A DNA stretch of 64,000 bases from Cenococcum geophilum 1.58 (GCA_001692895.1 KV748189.1:752432-816431); one strand, 5' to 3'. Positions 36,320 to 45,816 are shown, counted from the stretch's first letter. The notes: generated by a model from the letters alone, not told the origin. Made by a program: numbers and translations.

Positions 36320-36601
36320 ATTATTAACGAAGTCCTTAGTAGCCCTAGCAGCTCTATCTAAGATGCAGACGCCACTATAATGGCTATATATAGCACTCCA
36401 GCGAATAGGGCAGTAGCTTCTAAGGCATATTCTAATCCAGACTCGGATAGTAGTAAGGGCGAGGGTTCTAGCACTCGTGATGCTGCTCTTTAGCTAAATA
36501 CTATAAAGAGGCGCATTTCTAGTGCCCCTAGTTAATATACTAAGGTATAGTACCTTAGACTCAACAAGCGCCTAGGGTAGATTCCGTTCTTTTATATTGA
36601 G

Positions 36602-36652
36602 GTAATATCTAGCATGTATCTAGCTTATATCCAAGATGTAACCTAAATATAG
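36602..36652 (+). other. Intron F, introner-like
   Basis: GTAATA start, CTTATATCCAAGATGTAACC core (branch site changed to GTAAC), ATATAG end; 51 bp. Confidence 0.65.
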
Positions 36653-36730
36653 CCCCGCGGCGAACATTTCCTCGTCTATATTCTACCAGAGGAGATTTTC
36701 TATAGATAGGATTGTGCTATTAAGAAGACT

Positions 36731-36783
36731 GTAAGTTATAAGTGCTATATATCTTTGTTATATCCTAGATCTAACTATAATAG
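36731..36783 (+). other. Intron G, introner-like
   Basis: GTAAGT start, GTTATATCCTAGATCTAACT core, AATAG end; 53 bp. Confidence 0.75.
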
Positions 36784-36890
36784 GATCCAGATACTGAGCA
36801 CACTGTTTATAGTCGGGAAAAAAAATTCGTAAATAGTTGTGGAGGATTAATTAAGTATATTGAGTCGCATTTTCCTATAAGATCCTAGAT

Positions 36891-36929
36891 GTATCTATGT
36901 TATAACCTCCTTCTAACCTTAAAATAAAG
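36891..36929 (+). other. Intron H, doubtful
   Basis: GTATCT start and TTCTAAC branch site, but it would end in AAG rather than YAG; 39 bp. It keeps the flanking exons readable only approximately. Confidence 0.3.
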
Positions 36930-37002
36930 AAAGGCGGAGGCTATATAATTAGGAGTATAAAGCCTAAAGGTTAAAAAGAACTGGAATTGGATAACTTAGA
37001 TA

Positions 37003-37052
37003 GTATGTTTATCCATATATCTATATTATATCCTAGATCTAACCCATTTTAG
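37003..37052 (+). other. Intron I, introner-like
   Basis: GTATGT start, ATTATATCCTAGATCTAACC core, TTTAG end; 50 bp. The core is nearly identical to that of intron G. Confidence 0.75.
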
Positions 37053-37275
37053 CGGCTTAGAAGACACTTTATAGAGCTATTCGTACTAAGGAGGAACTGT
37101 AGGTTATATGCCCTATTAGTGAAGCAGTGAGAAAGGCTGGAATATATTATAATGGTATGAACTATTGTTCTTCTATCTAGGATATATCGCTAATATATTT
37201 TAGCCCCCCCAACTAAAAATGCACCCTTAACGGCTAAAGGTCGTGGAAAACGCAAAGCAACTTCAGCAGATTTAG

Positions 37276-37326
37276 GTATATTATTATTTATAATCTTATT
37301 ATATTATAGATCTAACCAGATTATAG
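37276..37326 (+). other. Intron J, introner-like
   Basis: GTATAT start, TATTATAGATCTAACCA core, TATAG end; 51 bp. Confidence 0.7.
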
Positions 37327-37401
37327 AGGAGCCAGTTTAGTAGACGCGTATTATATTCCGTTCTAAAATCCCATTAACCCCTAAGGGCAAGGCAAGTTTA
37401 T

Positions 37402-37444
37402 GTAGTTCTAATTACAATATAACTATAATCTAACCTTAATATAG
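37402..37444 (+). other. Intron K, introner-like
   Basis: GTAGTT start, AATATAACTATAATCTAACC core, ATATAG end; 43 bp. Confidence 0.6.
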
Positions 37445-37523
37445 CCTAACCGCACCGTAATGTTTAAGGTTATTAGTAAGTTAAATAAGTAGAAATATTC
37501 TTCGTGCAGGATTAATAGCAAGA

Positions 37524-37573
37524 GTAAGTTTGCTAGTTATATTTCTATTATATCTTAGATCTAACGTAAATAG
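37524..37573 (+). other. Intron L, introner-like
   Basis: GTAAGT start, ATTATATCTTAGATCTAACG core, AATAG end; 50 bp. Confidence 0.75.
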
Positions 37574-37614
37574 CATACTTATCTAACTGGGCTACATATA
37601 TCTGGTTTAACAAG

Positions 37615-37671
37615 GTATGCTTATATTCTTTAATTATATTACTGATATATCTATAATCTAACTGTAAATAG
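37615..37671 (+). other. Intron M, introner-like
   Basis: GTATGC start, GATATATCTATAATCTAACT core, AATAG end; 57 bp. The next exon opens with NFVSPNVTLLEI. Confidence 0.75.
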
Positions 37672-39535
37672 AACTTCGTTTCACCTAATGTAACGCTGCT
37701 AGAGATTACAGATGACTTTAATAATGGGGAGACGTTTAATACTAAGGAGGACTACGCCGTGTGGATCAATTAGGTTAAGGCGTTTATACATCTTAGATGC
37801 ATGCCGGTTAGATCCTAATTATATTATAGGTATAGAATATTACGCGGAGCATAGAGCATAGCGCGGAGTATTGCGGTTAAGCTTTCTCTTAGACATTATA
37901 ATGTCTTTATATCTAGGTAATTACCTTAATATAACCTCCGCCCTTTATGCTTATAAATATAGAAGTTCGTACTAACCAAGTTCTCGTTCTAATTTTCTAA
38001 GCTCCAATTCCATCTTTCGATTTTATAGTTTAATTGCTTTTGCTTCAGCTTCTATACGTAAAACCTAGGCTTCTTACTCACGAATATTTAATTGGGATTG
38101 CTGTAGCGTTAACTGTTGTAAGAATTAAGCTTATTAAGTAACAGTTATGCGAAGTAAAGACTAGGAGCTACTCTTATGTCCTAGATATAGTTAGCTTATA
38201 AGCTAGATATATTAAGGATATATCTAGATAATCCTACCCAACAGTAAAATAGGCCTAGGAGAGAGCGAAACCTAACCATCATTTAATATTGTAATAGAGG
38301 AAACTAAAAAATATTAGCTTTATAGAATTTGGTAAGATCTAGAATATAATATACCGGAGCGAACAGAGGTAAGAGATTGTGAGCGAGATTTTAATTGTGC
38401 GCCTCGCGAACTTCGTGATTGCGACTGTGGGCGTATATTAGTTCCGGAAGATGATATATCTAATATAATATTATTAAAATTAAAATCTTTATCCTCTTTA
38501 ATACTTATAGATATAGTATTAGCTTTTCCTTTGCTAGTACGGGCCTGTTTTCTTGATTTTTCTAGCTCTTTTAAAACTCGTAGAACTATAATAGATTATA
38601 TTAGCGATATATCTATATTAGAGCCATAATAAATCCATATATTTACGCTTCTCTACTAGAGCCATTCTTTCGGCGACAGATGTAGTTCGCGATGTATATG
38701 AAATCCCATGCTGATAATACGCCTTCCACGCTTTAAAATTAAAAACATTAATTCTTTGTCCACTATAATCGTTATTATAATACTATATTACGGATATATA
38801 AGATATACTAACATTAAAATAGTAGCTAAAAGGCTTAATTGACGCCTAAGATTATTCGCTTAAAAATAGGAGCATTTAACGGCGTTTGTATTCTTTACAA
38901 TTATAGAGAATATATTGCTGTCTATTTTACTATAATATGGATTTATTCTAGATGTAATATATATATATCGCTTATATTAACACCAGTTTACAATTTTATG
39001 GTTATTGCTGTACTTTTCTATAACCGTAAATATTAGAATGTGGATATAGTATGGATTAATTAGGGATATAATATCTCTATACCTTTAATTGCGTCTAAAA
39101 TTTCGTAGTATTGCTTACGGCTTATAGCCTCCATAATTGAAGCTATATGTTGCCTAATACTATCTTGGCCTATATTTCCGGCTCTAATAACCTAATAAAT
39201 ACCGCGAAGAATGTGGATTTGGCAATATATAATTGCAGACTTTATATAGCCCTACTAGGTCTATGAGGGGTTAATATCTGCTAGGTAAAGGCTAAGCCCT
39301 AATACATTTTAGTAATATCTTTAACACATACGCATTATAAAATACCTTTTGCCTGCGCCCCATCTATATCCATAAGAGCTATATAAAATCCACGTTTATG
39401 GATATAACTCTAATAAGTTGGATAGCCGCAATTCTTATATAAGTGGAATATAGTATAGAAAAGTTGTTAATATATCTCTGCTGATCGGCCCATGGCTTGG
39501 TTTACAAAAACTCTTGTTAGTGTAATAACTATAGC

Positions 39536-39583
39536 CTTATTAGAATAAAGATATAACCGTGATATAACTGGGTTATATAATAC
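39536..39583 (-). other. Transposase-gene intron
   Basis: Minus strand GTATTA start, CCAGTTATATCACGGTTATA core, TAATAAG end; 48 bp. Joining its exons gives the continuous text IPRINK then AIVITLTRVFVNQ. Confidence 0.65.
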
Positions 39584-39964
39584 CTTTATTAATTCTAGGG
39601 ATATTTATAGTAATTATAACCTTATCTAGCCTAGCTGTACCGACTCGTTTAAACGACATATTAATTTTAAACGTTTTTAACGTTGATAGTATTTCTGCCT
39701 AGCCTTTTTGAAAGTATATAATTATTAGCTTACCATTTTCATGGAATATATCTTGTATATATCTAGGACCAGTTTTATAATATAGATGCTTTTTAAATAT
39801 TACCCCTTATATATCTTAACCTTATAGAAATGATAAAAGCTATTACTTTTTAATTATGTATTAAATCTTGTTAAGATTTGCTAGGCTTTAATAAAGGCTT
39901 AAAAGGCTAGTGATATTATATTTTTCGTAAAACTCTTTTATTAAAGGGCTGTATATAAAAGAGC

Positions 39965-40011
39965 CTAATAGAGTAAGGATAGAGCATTAATATAGCTTAG
40001 ATATAACATAC
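39965..40011 (-). other. Transposase-gene intron
   Basis: Minus strand GTATGTTATATCTAAGCTAT start, CTATTAG end; 47 bp. It has the TTATATCTA motif common to introns here. Confidence 0.55.
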
Positions 40012-40233
40012 TTAGAGTAAGCCCTGGCCCCGACTATTGCTGGATTTATTATTAAAGTTCTTTAATAAGCTATATTAGAACCTTCGACGAAGGCGCTGGA
40101 GGATGCGTATATTTACTATAAGAAGTTAAAATAATATAAGGGCAATCCTTAATATTATCTGGCCATATATAATTGAACTCCACGTTATATAGGGCTAGTA
40201 CCCATTTTCCAGGCCCTTAGGCGTGGTTATAAC

Positions 40234-40306
40234 CTAGATATATTAGTGTTATATCATAGTTATATTATAGTTATATCATAGTTATATACATATTATAATA
40301 ACTTAC
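40234..40306 (-). other. Transposase-gene intron with internal repeats
   Basis: Minus strand GTAAGT start, CACTAATATATCTAG end; 73 bp. It contains three tandem ATAACTATGATAT-like units, the longest intron seen in this gene. Confidence 0.6.
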
Positions 40307-40434
40307 CGCAATTATCTGATCTTTTCTTCCTGTGCTTTACCGCTATATAGGTTTCTGGGGTACCCTAATAGCCTTAGTTAAGTAAATCTCTTAAATACTT
40401 TAATAAGTATCTTAAAACTGAAGAAAGAGACTTT

Positions 40435-40510
40435 NNGTAGTGTTTTTNATNGTTCTNTNTTCNACTTCCCTTAGTANAGTATATACTTNCCACGGGTCTA
40501 TNTATAAGTN
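40435..40510. other. Cluster of ambiguous bases
   Basis: Scattered N characters inside the transposase-like gene; the local frame cannot be trusted. Confidence 0.9.
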
Positions 40511-40788
40511 ACTAGTTATAGCTTAGTTATAGTAGTAATATATTTAGGATCTATTAGACACTAACCGTGTACTTTGTAATATAAAGATATAGCTTATAAC
40601 TAGCACTCTGCTCTATGTAGGCAATCTAGTACTAAAATGCATAACAAATACTATTATAAAGCCTATATATATGTTAATAAAAATAGATAATATAAATAAA
40701 TGTCTTATATGTTTGTGTCTCTTTGTTTAATGTTATCTTAATTTAATTTTATTAAATCGCCGAGGAAATATATAAGAGTTCGCGACGT

Positions 40789-40837
40789 CTATATTATAAC
40801 TTAGATATAGTAGCATAATATCATAGATATATTATAC
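40789..40837 (-). other. Transposase-gene intron
   Basis: Minus strand GTATAATATATCTATG start, TATATCTAAGTTATAATATA core, TAG end; 49 bp. Confidence 0.55.
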
Positions 40838-41036
40838 TTTTTCTTGTAATTTACGTATTCTTTCCTAGTCCTCTACTGTAATTTGCTTGTAATGAAAGTT
40901 TTATAGTTAAGGGTCTAAATATTCGCAATAAAATACGCCTAAATAGGGTATCTGTCTTCTAAAATACTTTTAGAGGCCAAGAAGAGGGCATATTATACTC
41001 ATTTTGTTCTTTAATATGTATAAGTATTGTATCTAT

Positions 41037-41088
41037 CTATATTAGAACTAAGTTATATATAAAATCTATCTAGGATATAGTGTCTTAC
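41037..41088 (-). other. Transposase-gene intron
   Basis: Minus strand GTAAGACACTATATCCTAGA start, GTTCTAATATAG end; 52 bp. It contains the ATATCCTAGAT motif also found in plus-gene introns G and I. Confidence 0.55.
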
Positions 41089-41582
41089 ATTTTCGTATAT
41101 CTTTATAATATTCTTATTATTTAGCTGTAGGCTAGACAAATCTATAATATATCTAATCCCGTGCTTAGAGGACATAGAATATTCCGGTATCTTTTAACTA
41201 AATATAAGTCTTTCTACTGCAAGCGATCCAGTTTATGTAATTAATATTAAGCCTAGCTATATTATAGAGATAATTAGTTTATATATTATATATAGCTCGC
41301 GTTATATAATTCTACTTACTACTATCATTAAAGAAGAGGCGTTGGCAGATCGTTATAGCATAGGCATTTAGGATTAAATATCTTGGTGGTACTCCCAATA
41401 TAAGCCGGATATATCCTAATTACCGTCTTTAATATTTATATATATGCGTTCCTCCTGCACCTATTACCCTTTATAGAAGAAGTTCTCCCGTAATTATTTT
41501 AAGTCTTTAATTAAAGGCTGAGTTTCTTCTATTGGCAGTAGTATAGAAGAACTACCTGAGATAGGCAAGTGCGCAAGGGTAC

Positions 41583-41636
41583 CTGGATTATATCCTAGAT
41601 ATATTATTAATCTATCCTAGATATATCTTTGCGCAC
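41583..41636 (-). other. First intron of transposase gene
   Basis: Minus strand GTGCGC start; ATATCTAGGATA occurs twice; TCCAG end; 54 bp. It lies about 30 bp after the presumed start codon. Confidence 0.5.
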
Positions 41637-41829
41637 TTTAGGATGCTTGCGTATTATTAGCCATTTTTAATACTAAGATTTGCACGATCTTAAATACGCT
41701 AAAGATAGGGTATAGTTGCAATATTATATAATAATGTGTAGCTTTAATATATTAATCACGATAATTTTAAAGAATTTTGTATTAAAAGCTTATTAGGTGT
41801 GCGCGCACGGGGCTAAAGTTTATCAAGTG

Positions 41830-42095
41830 TAAGATTTTGCGACGTGGCGTATTTGAACACTCCCGGAGCTTTCGGCTACACTCTCCGACCTTCAGACTCT
41901 TCGCAAGCACTCGTGTCTTTTTGGCCGTATGGCGACGTTGGGGCGGGAAACGTTACAAATTGTAACGTGGCCCGCCTCCACGTCGCCATACGGCCAAAAA
42001 GACTGAGAGTGCTTGCGAACTTGTCGCAAGCGCGGCGGGACCTAATATATATACTCTTATAACCCTGGACCACGCCTAGCTTTGAACCACGCTCA
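41830..42095. repeat. Right inverted end, inner part, of MULE-like element
   Basis: Non-RIPped block whose reverse complement matches the left end at GCCGAAAGCTCCG, and at CCGCGCTTGCGACAAGTTCG followed by the TATATATTAGGTCCC region. Compared with the left end it has gained the palindrome at 41902-42017. Confidence 0.65.
41902..42017. repeat. 116-bp near-perfect palindrome
   Basis: Arms run CGCAAGCACTC...TTTTTGGCCGTATGGCGACGT to the centre ACGTTACAAATTGTAACGT and back, with only a few mismatches and virtually no loop. Such a structure can extrude as a cruciform. Confidence 0.9.
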
Positions 42096-42099
42096 GCCT

Positions 42100-42862
42100 A
42101 CGCATATGCAATGCATATGCAATTTAAATAAAATAGAAAATGCACAGTTATTAATCTTAAATTGTAAATATTCTAGCGTACATACCCTGTATATGCCTGG
42201 CATATGTAAGGCATATGCAGACACTTTTAATATAATATTTAAAGAATTTTAAAAAAGATTATAGCTATATATGCCTAGTATATGTTGGGCATATACCTAG
42301 TATATACAATCTATTAACTTATACTGCCCTCTAAAGTATCGCCTTTATATTTTATATAAAGTAGGCTACGCTATAATATCTACCTAAGTATATACTACGC
42401 ATATGCCTAGTATATGCTTAGCATATATCTTAATATTTATTTTAATAGAATTTAAAGTATTTAATAAATAATAGGTTGTATGCTAGGCATATGCGGGGCA
42501 TATACAATAATAAAATTAGTAAACTAAGTTATTAAAATATTCTATATATAATGTATAGTCTTAGCATATACAGAGCATATACTTACTCTATATACTTTAC
42601 CTATTCTATCTTTATATTAAAGAGATCTTACTCCCTATATACTACCCTTTAAAGTATTACCTTTGTATTCTATATAAGTAGGCTATACTATACTAAGTAT
42701 ATGTATAGCATATGCTAAGTATATGTATAGCATATGCTAAGCATATGCTACGGATATGCTCAGCAAACACTTACTAATAAGCTGTTTTATTATCGCAATA
42801 TATTCTTGTAGGTATATGTATATGCTTAGCATATGCATTGTATATCCAGTGCATACGGTCGC
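42100..42862. repeat. Array of GCATATGC palindromes
   Basis: About eight clusters (near 42102, 42189, 42271, 42390, 42481, 42559, 42694 and 42812) each hold two to five copies of GCATATGC or its RIP product GTATATAC, often separated by CTAG or CTTAG. Spacers are AT-rich and dissimilar. It separates the inner and outer parts of the right inverted end. Confidence 0.8.
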
Positions 42863-42894
42863 TTAGGTAAATTGTGGCTACTAATGCGCGTTCT

Positions 42895-43106
42895 GTATGG
42901 GTAAAAGTTGAGTACCGCCGACCTTTTGCCGGCGCTCCATCGGCGACCACGCTCAACTTTCGCCGACCCCCATCGGCGACCACGTTCAACTTTCTCCGGA
43001 CCACGCTCAGCTGTACCCCGGGCAACTCGACCGACTAGCCTATGTCGTGTTTTTTTGACACGCAGCCTGCGCGCATGCCAGCAATCTGCGTATTTGGCAA
43101 CCACAA
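42895..43106. repeat. Right inverted end, outer part
   Basis: GC-rich and non-RIPped. It contains repeated CGGCGACCACG(C/T)TCAACTTT units and CCGGACCACGCTCAGCTG followed by CCCCGGGCAACTCG, which in reverse complement match the outer part of 35395-35540. ORFs on both strands here are repeat artefacts. Confidence 0.6.
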
Positions 43107-43228
43107 TTATATTTACCTCTTTTATACTAATAGCATATTTTAAATAAATAAAAGCTACTTTAAAGCTATTTATAAGGCTAGCAAAATAAATAATATTATT
43201 TTAGATAATTTGGTATAATATAGCGATG

Positions 43229-44405
43229 GTTCTCTTCTACCTATCTACCTATTGACTTACCTACCTACCTATCTACCTACCTGCCTGCATCGCCTACCTG
43301 TCTGCATTACCTACCTGTCTACATCGCCTACCTGTCTGCATCGCCTACCTATTTGCATCTGCCTATCTGTCTATATCTGCCTACCCGTCAGCATCTGCCT
43401 ACCTGTCTGCATCTGCTTACCTGTCTGTATCTGCCTACCTGTCTGTATCTGCCTACCTGTCTGCATCTGCCTACCTACCCGTCAGCATCTCCCTGTTTTG
43501 TGCCTACCTGTCTGTGCTACCTTGATTCGATCAATCGATCGAATCGTTTATAGTGTTCGCTGGCTAGTCGGTTGTCGTCTGGCTCTAGCGACGGTCGTCT
43601 GGTTCCTGGCGACGGTCCGTCTGTGTTTTAGCGACGGTCCGGCTGGTTCTGGCGACGGTCGTCTGGCTCTGGCGACGGTCGTCTGGTTTTGGCGACAGTC
43701 GTCTGACTCTAGAGACGGTCGTCTGGTTCTGGCGACGGTCGTCTGGTTCTAGCGACAGTTGTCTGGCTCTGGCGATAGTCGTCTGGCTCTGACGACGGTC
43801 CGTCTGGTTTCTGGCGACGGTCGTCTGGCTCTGGCGACGGTCGTCTGGCTCTGGCGACGGTCGTCTGGCTCTGGCGACGGTCGTCTGGCTCTGGCGACGG
43901 TCGTCTGGTTCTGGTAACGGTCGTCTGGTTCTGGCGACGGTCGTCTGGTTCTAGCGATAGTCATCTAGTTCTAGCAACGGTCCTCTGCTGGCTGCCGTTC
44001 TAGTGCCTCCCTAGGTAGGGAGGATGTAAGGAAGGAAGGAAGGGTAAAAAATAAGGCGGCTACATAGGCAGAGACACGTGTAGACGCTATCGGGAATATA
44101 GCGGGGACCCGATGCAGAGCTTCGTGTAGAGCCTCCGTACGCAGAGCTTCGCGCAGAGCCTCGTGCAGAGCTTCGTGCAGAGCTTCGTACAGAGCCTCCG
44201 TACGCAGAGCCTCGCGCAGAGACTCGTGCAGAGCCTCTGTACGTAGAGCTTCGTGCAGAGCTTCGTGCAGAGCTTCGTGCAGAGCTTCGTGCAGAGCCTC
44301 CGTACGCAGAGCCTCTGTACGTAGAGCTTCGTGTAGAGCTTCGTGTAGAGCTTCGTGTAGAGCCTTGTGCAGAGCCTTGTATAGAGCCTTATGTAGAGCC
44401 TCTAA
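43229..44405. repeat. Second copy of the multi-satellite cassette
   Basis: It has the same order as 17622-18650: CTAC/CTGC array (43240-43515), CTTGATTCGATC...GAATCGTTTAT linker (43521-43555), 20-bp array (43566-43985, about 21 units), a linker with GGATGTAAGGAAGG and GCTATCGGGAATATAGCGGG (43985-44110), and the 12-bp array (44113-44404, about 24 units). It lacks the CATCAGGA-type terminal repeats. Copy numbers differ but the linkers are conserved, so both derive from one ancestor. The open frames within are repeat artefacts. Confidence 0.85.
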
Positions 44406-44439
44406 GTAATAAAACTATATAAGATTGTATAAGATTGCG

Positions 44440-44755
44440 TAATTAGCATATAACTTTACCTTAATTGCATGTCAAGGAATATACAGTTAGCTTTTAAAGT
44501 TATTAAATAGGTTAACTGCGTGTTAAGGAATATACAGTTAGCTTTTAAAGTTGCTAAGTAGGTTAACTGTATATTATTTAACTTTTAAATATATTAAGTA
44601 GGTTAACTACATGTTAAGAAATATATAGTTAGCTTTTAAAGTTATCAATTAGGTTAACTGCGTGTTATTTAACTTTTAAATATGTTAAGTTGGTTAATTG
44701 CGTGTTAAGTTAGTCAATTGCGTATCGAGTTAGTTAATTTGCATGTTAATTACGC
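44440..44755. repeat. AT-rich tandem repeats (~50 bp)
   Basis: Imperfect copies built on GGTTAACTGCGTGTTAAGGA and ATACAGTTAGCTTTTAAAGTT, some shortened to the GTTATTTAACTTTTAAATAT form. No gene content. Confidence 0.75.
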
Positions 44756-44779
44756 GAAACGCGCTAAACAAAGTCTACT

Positions 44780-45782
44780 TAAATCTCATCCTGCGAATAT
44801 TTTCCCGATGTAGTTTTTTAGGAAGACCGTAAGGAATATAGCTACTAAAAGATATAAATCCGCAAGAAACTAACTTAGAGCGCCTACCTTTTTTCTACAG
44901 AAGATACTAAGATTAGCTATATTATTGGGCGAATAAAGGGTATACTATTTAATAGACTCTTCGCTTAATAGGAGACTAGTAGCCCCTAGAAATAGTAGTC
45001 TTACTAAGAAATTCTTAATAATCTTAACCTAATATACCGCGACTATAACCTACTAGCTACTAACTAAGCTAAACTACGTGCCCTAAAGATAAGCCTTACT
45101 AAATTATTTAATAAGTTCTATGTTAAATTCTAGAAATACACCAAAGCCCTTACCTAAGACAACACTAAAAACCAAAAAGATCTCCTTAAAAAAATCACTT
45201 ATCGCCTTAGTCACGCAGCTACTAGCTATAACTATAATAATATTTATAATATAGTAGCAGCCCTATAGAAAATTAAACGATAACTAAATTAGATTACTTC
45301 TGCTAACTTTTACCTAAAGACCTCCCTATAGAAGCCCTCTAGACTTACTAAACCTATATATACTAAGCCACCAACGCCTACTACTTTAAATACCACTAGA
45401 GCTAATATCGACCTCTTTATATTAACCTTTTTGTAAAAACTTCTAAATAGAGAGCGTAAGCTACTCTAGAAACTAGAACGCTACTATAAATACCGTTAAG
45501 AGGGCTGCTATTATAATAACCTAAACTGCCTAATACCTAGCCTAATATCTTAAACACTAAATACGTTACTATATACTACTACCATATAAGATAAAGACGC
45601 AGTAATAGTGGTAAAGTTAGATACGGAAGCGGAAAACGCTAAGTCCTAACTCTAAGTTATAGGTTAGGACGCTCTAATAATAGAGGGATTTATATATTAG
45701 CTTACTTAATAGATAACTTAGTAAAGATAAATAGACGGAAATAGATAGTTTTACCTATAATAGGAACTACTGCTAAAAGATA

Positions 45783-45783
<1 letters not shown>
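44780..45783 (+). pseudogene. Gag-like remnant
   Basis: Plus-strand text read through stops, for example TKLFNKFYVKF, ITYRLSHAATSYNYNNIYN and LLNRERKLLQKLERYYKYR, followed by a possible degraded CCHC knuckle (GCYYNNLN...LIPS). It resembles retrotransposon gag. No protease, RT or LTR belongs to it here. Confidence 0.35.

Positions 45784-45816
<33 letters not shown>

Larger units (their letters stand above)
35800..37960 (+). pseudogene. Unrecognised multi-intron gene, partly RIPped
   Basis: Not assigned to a family. Removing about twelve short introns with clear GT...CTAAC...TAG signals joins exons that read in a single frame, broken only by RIP-type stops. Readable pieces are TENFLQNRQVNAFSGMEVA (36204-36266), a Ser-rich acidic region (AYSNPDSDSSKGEGSSTRD at about 36410-36470), PRGEHFLVYILPEEIFYR (36653-36710), KTLYRAIRTKEEL (about 37062-37100), a basic GRGKRKATSADL (37237-37275), FKVISKLNK and NFVSPNVTLLEITDDFNN (37672-37725). 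The acidic-Ser and basic segments suggest a DNA- or chromatin-associated protein, but this is inference. It converges on the transposase-like gene and lies inside the same inverted ends, so it may be an accessory gene of the element. The start codon is not determined. Confidence 0.55.
37975..41664 (-). pseudogene. MULE-like transposase gene with short introns
   Basis: Minus-strand gene starting at the ATG at 41664-41662 (MANNTQAS). An N-terminal region includes PISGSSSILLPIEETQP and KDISGLYWEYHQDI-like text. At about 40200-40075 comes a zinc-binding-like block, DCPYIILTSYSKYTH followed by PPAPSS; Cys-then-His-x-His blocks of this kind precede the catalytic domain in MULE-type transposases. 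The catalytic region follows: KHLYYKTGPRYIQDIFHENG (about 39800-39740), INMSFKRVG, TRVFVNQAMG, and GFYIALMDIDGAQAKG (39394-39350), whose Asp-rich segment would hold a catalytic Asp. The C-terminal part, FNFKAWKAYYQHGISYTSR (about 38735-38680), then a Ser/Arg-rich linker and a Gln/Glu-rich coiled coil (LQQSQLNIREQEAQ-like, about 38110-37990), is largely stop-free. A +1 shift is needed near 38620. Family placement rests on remembered motif patterns. Confidence 0.55.
35395..43106. mobile_element. Candidate MULE-like DNA transposon with two intron-rich genes
   Basis: Inverted, related end blocks (left 35395-35700; right 41830-42095 plus 42895-43106) enclose a plus-strand gene (about 35800-37960) and a minus-strand transposase-like gene (41664 to about 37975), arranged tail to tail. 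Coding exons here retain long stop-free stretches compared with the retroelements, so the element has been hit less by RIP or is younger. The right end is complicated by a 116-bp palindrome and a GCATATGC-rich array. Target duplications were not found. The assignment rests on the transposase-like text and on the inverted ends. Confidence 0.55.

Noticed and set aside
38839-39036. 65-codon plus-strand ORF
   Set aside because: It lies antisense within the transposase-like gene and has no independent support.
43252-43964. Overlapping ORFs on both strands of the second satellite cassette
   Set aside because: Artefact of 4-bp and 20-bp repeats. All frames look equally open and the translations are low-complexity.
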